Shown piece by piece: positions 36,862 to 45,867 of a stretch of 59,537 nucleotides of DNA (within the stretch, counting starts at the first letter, position 1; each line of letters starts with the position of its first letter). This stretch comes from Parasutterella secunda (GTDB lineage Bacteria; Pseudomonadota; Gammaproteobacteria; Burkholderiales; Burkholderiaceae_F). Location: contig NZ_JAMBLT010000010.1 in assembly GCF_023336895.1 (NCBI RefSeq), positions 1-59,537 of the forward strand, read 5' to 3'. Position numbers and translations under genes: made by a program. The notes beneath the pieces were generated by a model. It was not told the origin of the DNA. It ran no database searches and saw only the letters and a list, made by a program, of their open reading frames with translations.

Positions 36862-36889
36862 AGGCTCTCCAAAATTGGAGAGCCTTTTT
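36862..36889 (+). terminator. Terminator of rplM-rpsI
   Basis: AGGCTCTCC (36862-36870) and GGAGAGCCT (36877-36885) form a nine-pair stem followed by five T. A second small hairpin (AATCCCG/CGGGATT) lies just before it. Confidence 0.92.
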
Positions 36890-36903
36890 CGTAGGCGTAC
36901 AAT
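36875..36903 (+). promoter_or_regulatory. Candidate promoter of the EamA gene overlapping the rpsI terminator
   Basis: TTGGAG (36875-36880) and TACAAT (36898-36903) are spaced by 17 bp. The -35 box lies inside the right arm of the terminator stem. The expected start near 36910 leaves a leader of about 22 bases. Confidence 0.5.
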
Positions 36904-36931
36904 AGCGGGATTGCTTTTTATTTGTCTAAAA

Positions 36932-37822
36932 ATGTCTTTAACGGCACTGACACTGGTGTTGACAGCGGCACTGGTGCACGCAACTTGGAATTATTTCCTT
37001 AAGAAAGCCAACGCCACCCGACCTTTTTGGTGGTTGGTTTATATCATCACGGCGGTCATTACCGTCCCGGCGCTTTTTATTTATGATCCCCAAGCGCTCT
37101 CTAATATCACCCCGATCGGGTGGCTGGTTATCGCACTTTCTGCGCCGATTCACGTTATTTACGGACAGGTTTTGCAGATAGGATACAAAAAGTCGGACTA
37201 CTCCATTGTTTACCCAACAGCACGTGGAACCGGCCCGTTGATTACCGTTTTATGCGCGGTGTTGATTTTGGGTGACAGACCTTCTTTTTGGGGCTGGATT
37301 GGCATTGTTTTGATTTTGGCCTCCATTGTGCTTTTAGCGATGCCGCACAAGCGAGACAAACAAACGCAGGATCTTCGTATTCGCGCGGGGATATTTTGGG
37401 GGTTCTTAACGGGGTGCTTTATTGCCGGGTATTCATTTTGTGATGCTTGGGCCGTGCAGCAAGAAACGGGGCTTACGCCTTTGAGTTTTTATTTCCCATC
37501 GATTGCGGTGCGGGCGATCGTCTTTGCCCCTTTTATTATGATGCATGCCAATTGGAAGGCAGAATCAAAAGAGATTCTCACCACACCGCGTTTGCAAAAG
37601 GCTTTAGCAGTGGTCACCGTGTGCTCTCCCTTAGCCTATATTCTGGTACTTTATGCCATGACCATTGCTCCGCTTGCTTATGTGGCCCCGAGCCGAGAAG
37701 TCGGCATGATGATTGGGGTAGTCCTGGGCGGTTTACTTTTGCGAGAGCGCTTGTCAGTGACACGTCTGGCCGGGGTGATCGGGATGACTTTAGGTGTGAT
37801 ACTGGTTGGACTGGAAGGATAA
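36932..37822 (+). CDS. EamA/DMT-family membrane transporter
   Basis: 296 residues from the ATG at 36932; the frame runs upstream to 36824 but through the terminator, so the longer version is not credible. About ten hydrophobic helices in two EamA repeats (starts near residues 5 and 150), with the AALVHATWNYFLKKA opening. Members export metabolites or take up small organic compounds; substrate unknown. No Shine-Dalgarno is obvious. erpA follows after 53 bases. Confidence 0.85.
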   Translation: MSLTALTLVLTAALVHATWNYFLKKANATRPFWWLVYIITAVITVPALFIYDPQALSNITPIGWLVIALSAPIHVIYGQVLQIGYKKSDYSIVYPTARGTGPLITVLCAVLILGDRPSFWGWIGIVLILASIVLLAMPHKRDKQTQDLRIRAGIFWGFLTGCFIAGYSFCDAWAVQQETGLTPLSFYFPSIAVRAIVFAPFIMMHANWKAESKEILTTPRLQKALAVVTVCSPLAYILVLYAMTIAPLAYVAPSREVGMMIGVVLGGLLLRERLSVTRLAGVIGMTLGVILVGLEG

Positions 37823-37875
37823 CGTTTCGCAACAAAAATGACGTGTTAAAAAACGTATAATCAACAGGTTTTCTG

Positions 37876-38250
37876 ATGGACGAAATCACTATGCAAGACA
37901 ACACACAAACAAATTTGGCTCCGGATCCCATCCACTTTACCGATGCGGCGGTAGCAAAGGTTAAAAGCCTGATTGAAGAAGAAGGCAATGACAATCTGAA
38001 ACTGCGTGTATTCGTGCAAGGCGGCGGTTGCGCAGGTTTCCAGTATGGCTTTCAATTCGATGAAAAAGAAAACGAAGATGACGCCAAAATGGTTAAGGAT
38101 GGAGTGACGCTCTTAATTGACTCCTTGAGTTATCAATACCTTGTCGGTGCAGAAATTGATTTCAAGGAAGATTTGACGGGAGCGCAGTTTGTTATCCGCA
38201 ATCCTAATGCCGTGACAACCTGCGGCTGCGGTTCATCTTTTTCTGTTTAG
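37876..38250 (+). CDS. erpA: Iron-sulfur cluster insertion protein ErpA
   Basis: 124 residues, A-type carrier. The three cluster-binding Cys are in [11 protein letters not shown] near 49-59 and CGCGSSFSV at the C-terminus. It receives Fe-S clusters and delivers them to targets such as isoprenoid-synthesis enzymes. Its stop overlaps the stop of the convergent anmK gene, and its probable terminator lies inside anmK (38301-38324). Confidence 0.93.
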   Translation: MDEITMQDNTQTNLAPDPIHFTDAAVAKVKSLIEEEGNDNLKLRVFVQGGGCAGFQYGFQFDEKENEDDAKMVKDGVTLLIDSLSYQYLVGAEIDFKEDLTGAQFVIRNPNAVTTCGCGSSFSV

Positions 38251-39344
38251 TAAGCCGGGTAGAGCGCGCCTAAGATGCGCTCGCCTCGAGCTCGCGTAAC
38301 AGCCGGGAGATTCCCGGCTTTTTTATTGGCGAAACGATAGGCAAGCCAGGCAAAAGCCATGGATTCAACATACATGGGGTCAACGCCTAAAACAGAGGAG
38401 CTGAAGACGCCATAAGGTCCTTTTTGCAACTCCTGCATCAGCAAAGGATTAAGCGCTCCGCCTCCGCAGACAAAAAGTTCTTTCGTATCAGGCTGCGTTT
38501 GCGCGATAGCAGAGAGAATACCTTGAGCGGTCAGGGCAATCAGGGTGCGCTGAACATCTTCAGGATTAAGCGACGGGAGCAAAGGAAAGCGCTCCAGAAG
38601 CCAGTTTTCGTTGAAATATTCTCGACCGGTACTCTTGGGCGGTTTGCGTTTGAAGTAAGGATCTGTCAGACACGCTTCAAGTAACGCGCCAACAATCTTG
38701 CCCTTCGAAGCCCAACGTCCGTTTTCATCGAAAAGCAGTCCGCAGTGCTTTTGTACCCACACATCCATCAATGTGTTGCCTGGGCCACAGTCAAAACCTA
38801 AGACAGTCTTTCCTTTTAATAAGGTCACATTGGCAATGCCGCCGATGTTGACAATGGCTCGAGGTGAGTCGCCGGAGAATATACAGGCGTGAAAGGCGGG
38901 GACAAGCGGCGCACCTTCGCCCCCTGCGGCCATATCCCGACTTCTGAAGTCAGCGATGACATCAATGTTGCTGAGTTCTGCTAGTAAGGCCGGATTATTC
39001 AGCTGCACAGTAAACCCTAATTGCGGGCAATGGCGAATGGTTTGTCCGTGAACCCCTATGGCGGCGATATCCTGAGGAGTGAGATTAAGTTTGGCTAACA
39101 AGCGCTTGACCACTTGTGCGTAAAAGTGAGCCAATTGAATGGCCGTTTGGCCGCACCGATTAATTTCATCGGGCCCGGATGTTAAAAGCGATAAAAGAGC
39201 TTTTCGCAGTGAGAGGTTGTAAGACAAGTGTTCGTGCCCGAGAAATTGAACTCGGTCAGCCTTGAATTGGCAAGCCACCGCGTCGGCGCCGTCAAGGCTC
39301 GTTCCAGACATCAAACCAATGAAAATGTCCGATCGCCTGCTCAT
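38247..39344 (-). CDS. anmK: Anhydro-N-acetylmuramic acid kinase
   Basis: 365 residues. The N-terminal [14 protein letters not shown] near 10-23 is diagnostic for AnmK, with [11 protein letters not shown] near 97 and [12 protein letters not shown] near 182. It converts 1,6-anhydro-MurNAc, ATP and water into MurNAc-6-phosphate during murein recycling. It lies directly behind a murein endopeptidase gene (11-base gap made of CTTAT repeats), so the two form a small cell-wall recycling unit. Confidence 0.93.
   Translation of the reverse strand: MSRRSDIFIGLMSGTSLDGADAVACQFKADRVQFLGHEHLSYNLSLRKALLSLLTSGPDEINRCGQTAIQLAHFYAQVVKRLLAKLNLTPQDIAAIGVHGQTIRHCPQLGFTVQLNNPALLAELSNIDVIADFRSRDMAAGGEGAPLVPAFHACIFSGDSPRAIVNIGGIANVTLLKGKTVLGFDCGPGNTLMDVWVQKHCGLLFDENGRWASKGKIVGALLEACLTDPYFKRKPPKSTGREYFNENWLLERFPLLPSLNPEDVQRTLIALTAQGILSAIAQTQPDTKELFVCGGGALNPLLMQELQKGPYGVFSSSVLGVDPMYVESMAFAWLAYRFANKKAGNLPAVTRARGERILGALYPAY
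38301..38324 (+). terminator. Plus-strand terminator of erpA within the anmK gene
   Basis: AGCCGGGA (38301-38308) and TCCCGGCT (38312-38319) form a perfect eight-pair stem with a three-base loop, followed by TTTTT. It is 50 bases after the erpA stop and inside the 3' end of the opposite-strand anmK reading frame. Confidence 0.85.
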
Positions 39345-39359
39345 CTTATCTTATCTTAT
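39345..39359 (-). repeat. CTTAT x3 tandem repeat at the M23-anmK junction
   Basis: Three exact copies of CTTAT (minus strand ATAAG) cover the M23 stop codon and the entire spacer up to the anmK ATG. A repeat-copy change would alter spacing before anmK. There is no classical GGAG site, and the AAG-rich repeat itself may serve as the ribosome-binding site. Confidence 0.7.
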
Positions 39360-40822
39360 GACCTGGGTTGTTCGGGGGTACTTTCTTCTTTAGCAACCGC
39401 TTCCCTCGGCGTGAGCGGTTTTACAGATTGAATACGATTAAGCATAGCTAAGCGAGCCGTCAGGGGACGAGCAGAGGCTAAAAGCTTATGTTTTTCTTCG
39501 TTTGTCAGATGTTCTTTATCCGGAATACTTGTTTTCAACGGATTGACCTGACGGTTATTAACACGCAATTCATAGTGAAGGTGAGGACCGGTCGCCAAGC
39601 CTGTGGCTCCGACATAGCCGATAACCTGTCCGCGTTTAACGGGAACGCCGACCTTCATGCCATCGGCAATTCGGGACATATGGCCGTACAGCGTTGTGCG
39701 TGAATCATCATGTTTGATCATGAGGTAGTTGCCGAAACCGCGCTTATCAAAGGAGCGTCTGGAAATAACGCCGTCGGCAGCGGCAAAAATCTTATTACCT
39801 CGGGGAGCGCCGAAGTCAGTCCCTTGGTGAGGACGAAGCACGCCCGTCACGGGGTGACGTCTCATTGGCATAAAGCTTGAAGTCACCCGTGCGCCTTCAA
39901 CGGGAACGCGGATAAAGGTTGTACGGTTGGAGGTCCCGTCTAGGCTATAGAACCCGCCGTTTCTTGTGCCATCATCGGCCCAGAAACTTTCGTATGTTTT
40001 GCCTTGATGGGTCACAGAAACAGCCAAAATTTTCCCGTTTCTGACAAAGTCTCCTTCAAGGAACTGCCGCTCATAGATAACGCGGAAGTCATCGCCTTTT
40101 GAAATATCCAGACCGTTGTTGATTGCACGCTCAAACGCCAGGGGCATTTTTTCTGCAATTTCACTAGGGACACCGACAGCTTTGGCAGATTCAATAAGTG
40201 ACTTATCAACGAGTCCGGCACTCATCGCTTGTTGCGTTTCATAAACGAAGGGAGCTGAGTTGATAATAAAACGCTCGCCTCTGCGAGAGATTGTGACGAC
40301 GGAATTCTTTTGATTGGCAGAACGGCTTTCTAAGAAAATCTTCAGAGTCTGAGCTTTCTTGTCGGCTGTCACCTTTGCCTGTACATAAACACCCTCACGC
40401 GGTGTCGAAAGCGGCTGAGCTAATGTCTGGCCGCGAATGAAGCGCTGCAGTGCCGCATCTTCAATATTTAATCTAGAGAAAATAGCTCCGAGCGTATCGT
40501 TGACTCGGATCATTGTCGTATGTGTTGTTACAGCACTATGCGTGGTTACAACGGTGATTTGGTCCGCAATTGAGGGAATGGGAAGCGGAGCGACAATTTC
40601 CGTTTGCAGGCTTCTTGCCATTTGTTCATCGTCGGACGGATAGGCCGAATAGGTAGCGATAGCGACAGAAGCGGGCAAAATACCGAAAGTGATACCTAAA
40701 ACCAAGCGTCTGTATGGGCTTTTAGCAACCCGATCCCACGAGCGAGCGCAGCCGCGGGCAACAAGGCATAAGCCTTGGCCAACGGTACGTAAATTCTTAG
40801 CAAGGATACTGGGCGCAGACAT
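39356..40822 (-). CDS. M23 murein endopeptidase (MepM/YebA-like)
   Basis: 488 residues. A membrane anchor near 40-60 (LVLGITFGILPASVAIATYS) is followed by an opioid-growth-factor-receptor-like/LysM-type region and a C-terminal LytM domain (~330-450). Zinc ligands are HQGTDFGAPRG (His and Asp), and HLHYEL near 420 with its two His. The family cuts the meso-diaminopimelate cross-links of murein during growth. It is divergent from tyrS and is the first gene before anmK. Confidence 0.9.
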   Translation of the reverse strand: MSAPSILAKNLRTVGQGLCLVARGCARSWDRVAKSPYRRLVLGITFGILPASVAIATYSAYPSDDEQMARSLQTEIVAPLPIPSIADQITVVTTHSAVTTHTTMIRVNDTLGAIFSRLNIEDAALQRFIRGQTLAQPLSTPREGVYVQAKVTADKKAQTLKIFLESRSANQKNSVVTISRRGERFIINSAPFVYETQQAMSAGLVDKSLIESAKAVGVPSEIAEKMPLAFERAINNGLDISKGDDFRVIYERQFLEGDFVRNGKILAVSVTHQGKTYESFWADDGTRNGGFYSLDGTSNRTTFIRVPVEGARVTSSFMPMRRHPVTGVLRPHQGTDFGAPRGNKIFAAADGVISRRSFDKRGFGNYLMIKHDDSRTTLYGHMSRIADGMKVGVPVKRGQVIGYVGATGLATGPHLHYELRVNNRQVNPLKTSIPDKEHLTNEEKHKLLASARPLTARLAMLNRIQSVKPLTPREAVAKEESTPEQPRS

Positions 40823-40946
40823 TAGAGGATTGATTGGTTACAATAAGCCGATACGCAATCGGAAAACGGCACTAATTTTACCCGAATTACTCCATGAGAC
40901 CGATTGAATATTCTGTTTTTTATGTAATTTTTTTTGTAAAAAATCT

Positions 40947-42185
40947 ATGAGCGAAACTGAACAAAAATATCCTGTGACCGAGCAGGTCAAGGAGGCCATG
41001 GCAACCATTAAGCGCGGCGTTGACACGCTTTTGATTGAATCGGATCTAGAGCAAAAGTTGGCTCGCTCGCAGGCAACGGGAACGCCTTTGCGCTGCAAGC
41101 TCGGTTTGGACCCCACAGCTCCGGATATTCATATCGGTCACACGGTTGTGTTGAATAAATTGCGTCAATTGCAAGATTTGGGCCACACCGTCATTTTCTT
41201 GATCGGTGATTTCACGGCCGCTATCGGTGACCCTTCTGGTCGCAACGTGACCCGTCCGCCTCTTTCTCGCGAACAAATTGAAGTCAACGCTAAGACTTAC
41301 TTGGATCAGGCAAGCCTTATTTTGGATCGCGAAAAAACGGAAATCCGTTACAACTCCGAATGGAGCGACAAGATGACGGCTACCGATATGATCAAACTGG
41401 CCTCTCGCTATACGTTGGCCCGTTTGCTTGAGCGCGATGATTTTGCCAAGCGCTATGCTGAACAAGCCCCGATTGCCATGCATGAACTATTGTATCCGCT
41501 CATGCAAGGTTACGATAGCGTGGCTTTGAAGGCTGATATGGAATTGGGCGGCTCGGATCAACGCTTCAATCTTCTTGTCGGCCGTGAATTACAACGCCAA
41601 TACGATCAAGAGCCCCAGTGCATTTTGACCATGCCCCTGCTTGTCGGTTTGGACGGTGTTAACAAAATGAGTAAGTCCAAACACAACTACATCGGTATCA
41701 CCGATACGCCGAATGATATGTTTGGCAAGGTGATGAGTATTTCTGACGACTTGATGTGGAATTGGTACGACCTCTTGAGCCTAAAGAGCAACAGCGAAAT
41801 CGCAACGCTCAAGAATGAGTGTGCCAATGGTCGAAATCCTCGTGAAGCCAAGGTTCTTTTGGCTAAAGAAATTGTTGAACGTTTCCACACGAGCGCGGAT
41901 GCTGATGCCGCGGAAGTGGAATTTAATAACCGATTCCGCGCAGGCGAAATGCCCTCGGAAATCCCGGAAGTTAATGTGGCCGCAGTGGATGGCGAAATCG
42001 GCATCGGTAAACTCATTAAGGAAGCCGGCATGGTGCCCAGCGTTGGTGAAGCTAACCGTAACGTTGACCAAGGTGGTGTCCGCGTCAATGGTGACCGCGT
42101 GACCGATCGCGGATTAAAACTTAAGGCCGGCACGTATACCATTCAAGTGGGTAAGCGTAAGTGGGCTAAAGTGACGGTTCACTAA
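40947..42185 (+). CDS. tyrS: Tyrosyl-tRNA synthetase
   Basis: 412 residues, class [12 protein letters not shown] near 57-67 and [11 protein letters not shown] near 233 are the ATP-binding signatures. The C-terminal ~65 residues form an S4 RNA-binding domain ([18 protein letters not shown]). It charges tRNA-Tyr. It is divergent from the M23 gene, and the next gene, dtd, removes D-tyrosine mischarged onto the same tRNA. Confidence 0.96.
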   Translation: MSETEQKYPVTEQVKEAMATIKRGVDTLLIESDLEQKLARSQATGTPLRCKLGLDPTAPDIHIGHTVVLNKLRQLQDLGHTVIFLIGDFTAAIGDPSGRNVTRPPLSREQIEVNAKTYLDQASLILDREKTEIRYNSEWSDKMTATDMIKLASRYTLARLLERDDFAKRYAEQAPIAMHELLYPLMQGYDSVALKADMELGGSDQRFNLLVGRELQRQYDQEPQCILTMPLLVGLDGVNKMSKSKHNYIGITDTPNDMFGKVMSISDDLMWNWYDLLSLKSNSEIATLKNECANGRNPREAKVLLAKEIVERFHTSADADAAEVEFNNRFRAGEMPSEIPEVNVAAVDGEIGIGKLIKEAGMVPSVGEANRNVDQGGVRVNGDRVTDRGLKLKAGTYTIQVGKRKWAKVTVH

Positions 42186-42204
42186 GACCATTTTATGAAA
42201 AACA

Positions 42205-42240
42205 AAAGCCGCGACGAACGAAGTTTTGCCGCGGCTTTTT
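42205..42240 (+). terminator. Terminator of tyrS
   Basis: AAAGCCGCG (42205-42213) pairs with CGCGGCTTT (42230-42238) over a 16-base loop, followed by T. dtd begins 17 bases later and probably has its own weak promoter or relies on read-through. Confidence 0.85.
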
Positions 42241-42256
42241 GATAAAGGATAGGATA

Positions 42257-42694
42257 ATGATCGGATTACTGCAAAGGGTTAAAAACGCGTCCGTGACGGT
42301 CAATGACCAAGTCATTGGTGCCGTGGGAAAAGGTCTTTTGGTTTTAGTGTGTGCAGAAAAAGGCGACAGCGAAGAGCAATGTGAAAAGCTTGCCAAAAAA
42401 GTGTTGGCCTATCGGATTTTTGAAGATGAAAACGGCAAGATGAATAAGAGTGTGTCCGATATCGGTGGGGAAATATTAATTGTTTCCCAATTCACCCTGG
42501 CGGCTGACACTGCTAAAGGGCTTCGCCCGAGCTTTACGCCTGCAGCGGATCCTGAAACGGGAAAGCGTCTTTATGAGCACTTTATTGAAAAAGTTGGAGA
42601 AAGTGGTCTTAAAACACAAACAGGGCAGTTTGGCGCAAATATGCAGGTCGCCTTAATCAATGACGGTCCGGTGACGATTTGGTTAAAGTGTTAA
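42257..42694 (+). CDS. dtd: D-aminoacyl-tRNA deacylase
   Basis: 145 residues, the exact family length, from the ATG at 42257 (AGGATA upstream); a TTG at 42239 is less likely. Start MIGLLQRVKNASVTVN, catalytic SQFTLAAD near 79-86, and the cross-subunit GPV-type motif NDGPVTIWL at the C-terminus. It hydrolyses D-Tyr and other D-amino acids, and Gly-tRNA-Ala, from tRNA. Confidence 0.94.
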   Translation: MIGLLQRVKNASVTVNDQVIGAVGKGLLVLVCAEKGDSEEQCEKLAKKVLAYRIFEDENGKMNKSVSDIGGEILIVSQFTLAADTAKGLRPSFTPAADPETGKRLYEHFIEKVGESGLKTQTGQFGANMQVALINDGPVTIWLKC

Positions 42695-42698
42695 AACA

Positions 42699-42728
42699 TT
42701 GACAAAAGCGTCTGAAGCAACGAATAAT
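42699..42728 (+). promoter_or_regulatory. Candidate strong promoter of the PEBP gene
   Basis: A perfect -35 TTGACA (42699-42704) and -10 AATAAT (42723-42728) are spaced by 18 bp. The start would be near 42735, about 20 bases before the gene. Confidence 0.6.
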
Positions 42729-42756
42729 CAAGTTAGTAATCTTGGGAGGATTGTCT

Positions 42757-43356
42757 ATGAAAATAACCAGTCAAGATTTTGAGCACGGACAGTGGATTCC
42801 GAGCGAATGTGCCTACGGGCAATTAGTTGACGGCAAATTCGCGTTGGCTGAAAATTTAAACCCTCAACTTTCATGGAGCGGTTTGCCGCAAGGAACACAA
42901 TCCATTGTTTTAGCTTGTATTGATCCGGATGTCCCGACAGATCGAAAGGCTTTAAATGAAGATGGCGAAATTCCTGCTGATCAGCCAAGGCGCGACTTTG
43001 TTCACTGGTTGGTGTGGGACATGGATCCCGCCGTTTGCGAAGTGAAAAAGGGCGAAGCTAGTGTCGGCGATGAAAAAAGTGGTAAGCGTTTTGCCAAACC
43101 GATGGGAATTGAGGCAATCAATGATTACTCATCAGAGACGGAAATCCATCGCGGCTACGACGGCCCCTGTCCTCCGGGATTCGACGCTCGCATGCACGGC
43201 TACGAATTCCGGGTGTATGCGCTTGATGTGAAAACACTAGACTTGCCTGATACGGCCCGTTGGGAAGAGGTTTGTGAGCGTATGGCTTCGCACGTTTTGG
43301 CAAGCGCCACGATTCAAGGAATTTATAGTTTGAATCCCAGGTTGCAACCGCTTTAA
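42757..43356 (+). CDS. PEBP/RKIP-like protein (YbhB/YbcL family)
   Basis: 199 residues from the ATG at 42757, with GGGAGGA nine bases before; a TTG at 42742 extends the frame. It carries the PEBP ligand-pocket signatures DPDVPTDRK near 57-65, DFVHWLVWDMD near 85-95 and HRGYDGPCPPG near 130-140. Bacterial members are small cytoplasmic or periplasmic proteins of unclear function, possibly kinase modulators or ligand binders. No signal peptide is seen. Confidence 0.87.
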   Translation: MKITSQDFEHGQWIPSECAYGQLVDGKFALAENLNPQLSWSGLPQGTQSIVLACIDPDVPTDRKALNEDGEIPADQPRRDFVHWLVWDMDPAVCEVKKGEASVGDEKSGKRFAKPMGIEAINDYSSETEIHRGYDGPCPPGFDARMHGYEFRVYALDVKTLDLPDTARWEEVCERMASHVLASATIQGIYSLNPRLQPL

Positions 43357-43380
43357 GCGATTCTCACTGGATAGACTAAT

Positions 43381-43401
43381 GGGGGAGCGAGTTGCTCCCC
43401 C
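43381..43401 (+). terminator. Terminator after the PEBP gene
   Basis: GGGGGAGC (43381-43388) and GCTCCCCC (43394-43401) form a perfect eight-pair stem with a five-base loop, followed by a modest T-rich run. Confidence 0.75.
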
Positions 43402-43729
43402 AAGTTGTTCTTAGGTTTATTGACAAGACGTTTTTTCATTTTTTGTACATTAAATGCAATAGGGCACGGATTTATGTACCGCAAAGTTATTGAACCGCTC
43501 AAAGGAATAGGAATCCATTTGTCATTTGTGGAGCAAGAGAAGTTGGCAGAACGAGGTTAATGAAAGAATTTGCAGCGCAGTGTTACAAAAGTACGGTATA
43601 TGTCAATATTGAAAATTTAATTTTGGTGAAAGGTCACAGCTGAAGACAACCCATTGATTTGCTGGTTCAAAATGACTACCCACCTCCAAGTCGATCAGTT
43701 GCTTGTGGGATGCTGCCAGCTAGCCATAG
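43402..43729. other. Decayed non-coding region ahead of a porin remnant
   Basis: It holds a perfect TTGACA (43420-43425) with no well-spaced -10 (best TGTACA/TACATT at 18-20 bp), and a 28-codon frame 43474-43560 with no good ribosome-binding site. It may be the promoter and degraded 5' part of the porin gene whose 3' end follows. Confidence 0.35.
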
Positions 43730-43903
43730 CCAACAGGCGCCAATGATACGATCCAATTTGGCGTCGGTTACCAATATCCGTTGAGCAAGCGTACAAATGT
43801 TTACACGGCTGCTGGTTATACCAAGGTTAGCGGTGAAAGCGAAGACCGTGATGTCGAAGCTAAGGCGACAGAAGTCGTTGCCGGTATCGTTCACAACTTC
43901 TAA
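43730..43903 (+). pseudogene. C-terminal remnant of a general porin
   Basis: In one frame ending at the TAA 43901-43903, 57 codons read as the last strands of a betaproteobacterial trimeric porin: NDTIQFGVGYQYPLSKRTNVY near the start, AAGYTKVSGE in the middle and the end VVAGIVHNF with its terminal Phe. A stop codon (43727-43729) lies directly upstream and no start exists. This is a gene relic, too short to have been called. Confidence 0.8.
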
Positions 43904-44315
43904 TCTGAGAAGTCTTCTAATCTAAGTTAACGCCGGTTTTCTACTACCTTCCGGCCGACTTGATTGAAGTGGGGGTGATCTCAAAGACGTTTGGGATTGA
44001 CCCTTTTTAGTATTTGAGCAGTGCTGATTTTAAATGCGAGATTTTGTAAGCCGATCGCTGGTTTCTCATGCAGTGTGCTTGTGAAATTGATTTTAGTTAT
44101 TTACATAACCCCTCAAGATTTAGTTATTTAAAAAATTCTCTCTCAATTGTATTTCGTTTGAAATATCTTCGATAAAAACACAAATTCTCCATATTAATCG
44201 AAAAAATCTCCACAGATAGTGTGGCAACGAGTACAATCAAACCTAAATGCTTTAATACCATATATTGTGGTTAAAAAGTTTTTATCGTTAGTGGTCATAC
44301 AAAGGAGATGGGGGT
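43904..44315. other. Upstream region of nrdR with direct repeats
   Basis: The AT-rich stretch includes a 12-base direct repeat TTTAGTTATTTA at 44092-44103 and 44119-44130 (27 bp apart), an inverted repeat CCACA-GATAG-TGTGG (44210-44224), a TACAAT box (44232-44237) and an NrdR-box-like site (44255-44270). No gene is seen. Confidence 0.5.
44255..44270. promoter_or_regulatory. NrdR-box-like palindrome before nrdR
   Basis: ATACCATATATTGTGG matches the NrdR box consensus (ACACTATATATTGTGT-like) at 13 of 16 positions by eye. It lies 46 bp before nrdR, which suggests autoregulation. NrdR normally binds two boxes about three turns apart; a second good box is not seen, although CCACAGATAGTGTGG lies 45 bp upstream. 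Confidence 0.5.
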
Positions 44316-44759
44316 ATGCATTGTCCTTTTTGTAAACATGAGCAAACCCAAGTGATTGACTCTCGCACAAGTGAGGATGGTACGACTATTCGTAGACGTC
44401 GTCGTTGCTTAAAGTGTGAAAAACGCTTTACCACCTATGAAAGAGTGGAACTTTCGATGCCTTCCATTATTAAGCGTGGAGGCGGACGTTGTGAGTATGA
44501 CCAAAAGAAGCTTCGTGCTTCAATGATGCTCGCTTTGCGTAAGCGTCCGGTATCTCGCGAACGAGTGGATGAAGCGATTAACCGTATTGAACAAAAGATG
44601 CTTGCGTTGGGAGAACGTGAAGTCCGAAGCGATCGTTTGGGCGAATTGGTGATGGAAGAGCTTCGCGGTCTGGATAAGGTCGCCTATGTTCGCTTTGCCA
44701 GCGTTTATCGTAATTTTGAAGACGTTCAAAAATTTGCGGATATGGCTCGCGAGGTCTAG
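44316..44759 (+). CDS. nrdR: Transcriptional repressor NrdR
   Basis: 147 residues. The zinc ribbon is [17 protein letters not shown] with CLKCEKRF, and the ATP-cone domain is around 49-139. It senses (d)ATP and represses ribonucleotide reductase genes. It is first in the riboflavin run, as in most betaproteobacteria. A strong AAAGGAG lies upstream. Confidence 0.96.
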   Translation: MHCPFCKHEQTQVIDSRTSEDGTTIRRRRRCLKCEKRFTTYERVELSMPSIIKRGGGRCEYDQKKLRASMMLALRKRPVSRERVDEAINRIEQKMLALGEREVRSDRLGELVMEELRGLDKVAYVRFASVYRNFEDVQKFADMAREV

Positions 44760-44765
44760 TCAGAG

Positions 44766-45863
44766 ATGTCCTCTTCAGATCGAGACTATATGTTTAAGGC
44801 TTTAGCGCTAGCCGCTAAGGCCCGTCCGATTAGTCCGCCCAATCCTTCCGTCGGTTGCGTCATTGTTCGAGAAGGCTCTGTTTTGGGCGAGGGCTTTACT
44901 CAAAAGGTAGGCTCTGATCATGCCGAAATCCAAGCGATTAAAGATGCGGCTTCTAAAGGACATGATGTAAAGGGAGCGACTGTTTACGTGACGTTGGAGC
45001 CTTGCTCTCATTATGGGAGAACTCCTCCTTGTGCTCTGAGGTTAATTAAAGAACAAGTCGCCCGAGTGGTTGTTGCGTGTTTGGATCCCAATCCGCTTGT
45101 GGCCGGCCGTGGAGTTGAAATGCTTCGGCAAGCCGGAATCACAGTGGATGTCGGATTACTGCAAAAAGAAGCCTGGCAGATGAACGCGGGCTTTATGACG
45201 CGAATGACAGAAAATCGCCCTTGGGTGCGAGCCAAAGTCGCAATGAGCCTAGATGGATTTACGGCGCTGACAAACGGAGAAAGTCAGTGGATCACGGGGC
45301 CTGAAGCTAGAGAAGACGGCAGGCGCTACCGCTGCGAGGCCGGGGCAATTCTCACGGGTGTTGGAACGGTATTGGCTGATAATCCGTCGTTGACGGCTAG
45401 AGTGGATGGAAAGCTTCAATCAAGGCAACCATTGAAGGTTCTCGTCGATTCTCATTTGAGAGTTAATCCTGAAAATCATTTTTTTGATGAAGGACAGACA
45501 CTTGTTGTTTGTGCCAAGGAAGATCTCGAAAAATCCCAGCGATTAAGAGAAAAAGGCGCAGAAATTCTGAGTCTTTCGGGCGAAAACGGTCGAGTTGATC
45601 TGCAAGCGCTTTTGAAGGAACTGGCACGACGTGAAGTCAATGAGGTGCATGTCGAAGCGGGAGCAACTTTAACCGGTGAAATGGTCCGATTAGGTTTAGT
45701 CGATGAGCTCTTATGCTACATTGCGCCGAAAATATTAGGACAGGGCAGAAGTGCTTTCGATCTTCCGCCCCTTCAATCGTTGTCTGATTGTGAAACATGG
45801 ACAACGGTTCAGACGAGCCAAGTGGGCGAAGATGTTCGAATAATCTTACGAAAAAGGAAATAA
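44766..45863 (+). CDS. ribD: Bifunctional riboflavin deaminase/reductase RibD
   Basis: 365 residues. The N-terminal cytidine-deaminase-like domain has DHAEIQAIKDA near 52-62 and EPCSHYGRTPPC near 79-90 with the zinc ligands. The C-terminal NADPH reductase domain starts near 148 (RAKVAMSLDGFTAL). It carries out two successive steps converting the GTP-derived pyrimidine to the ribityl precursor. The start is six bases after the nrdR stop. Confidence 0.96.
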   Translation: MSSSDRDYMFKALALAAKARPISPPNPSVGCVIVREGSVLGEGFTQKVGSDHAEIQAIKDAASKGHDVKGATVYVTLEPCSHYGRTPPCALRLIKEQVARVVVACLDPNPLVAGRGVEMLRQAGITVDVGLLQKEAWQMNAGFMTRMTENRPWVRAKVAMSLDGFTALTNGESQWITGPEAREDGRRYRCEAGAILTGVGTVLADNPSLTARVDGKLQSRQPLKVLVDSHLRVNPENHFFDEGQTLVVCAKEDLEKSQRLREKGAEILSLSGENGRVDLQALLKELARREVNEVHVEAGATLTGEMVRLGLVDELLCYIAPKILGQGRSAFDLPPLQSLSDCETWTTVQTSQVGEDVRIILRKRK

Positions 45864-45867
45864 AACG

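Noticed and set aside
43474-43560. 28-codon open frame after a TTGACA box
   Set aside because: No good ribosome-binding site, no recognised motif, and it lies in decayed DNA before the porin relic.
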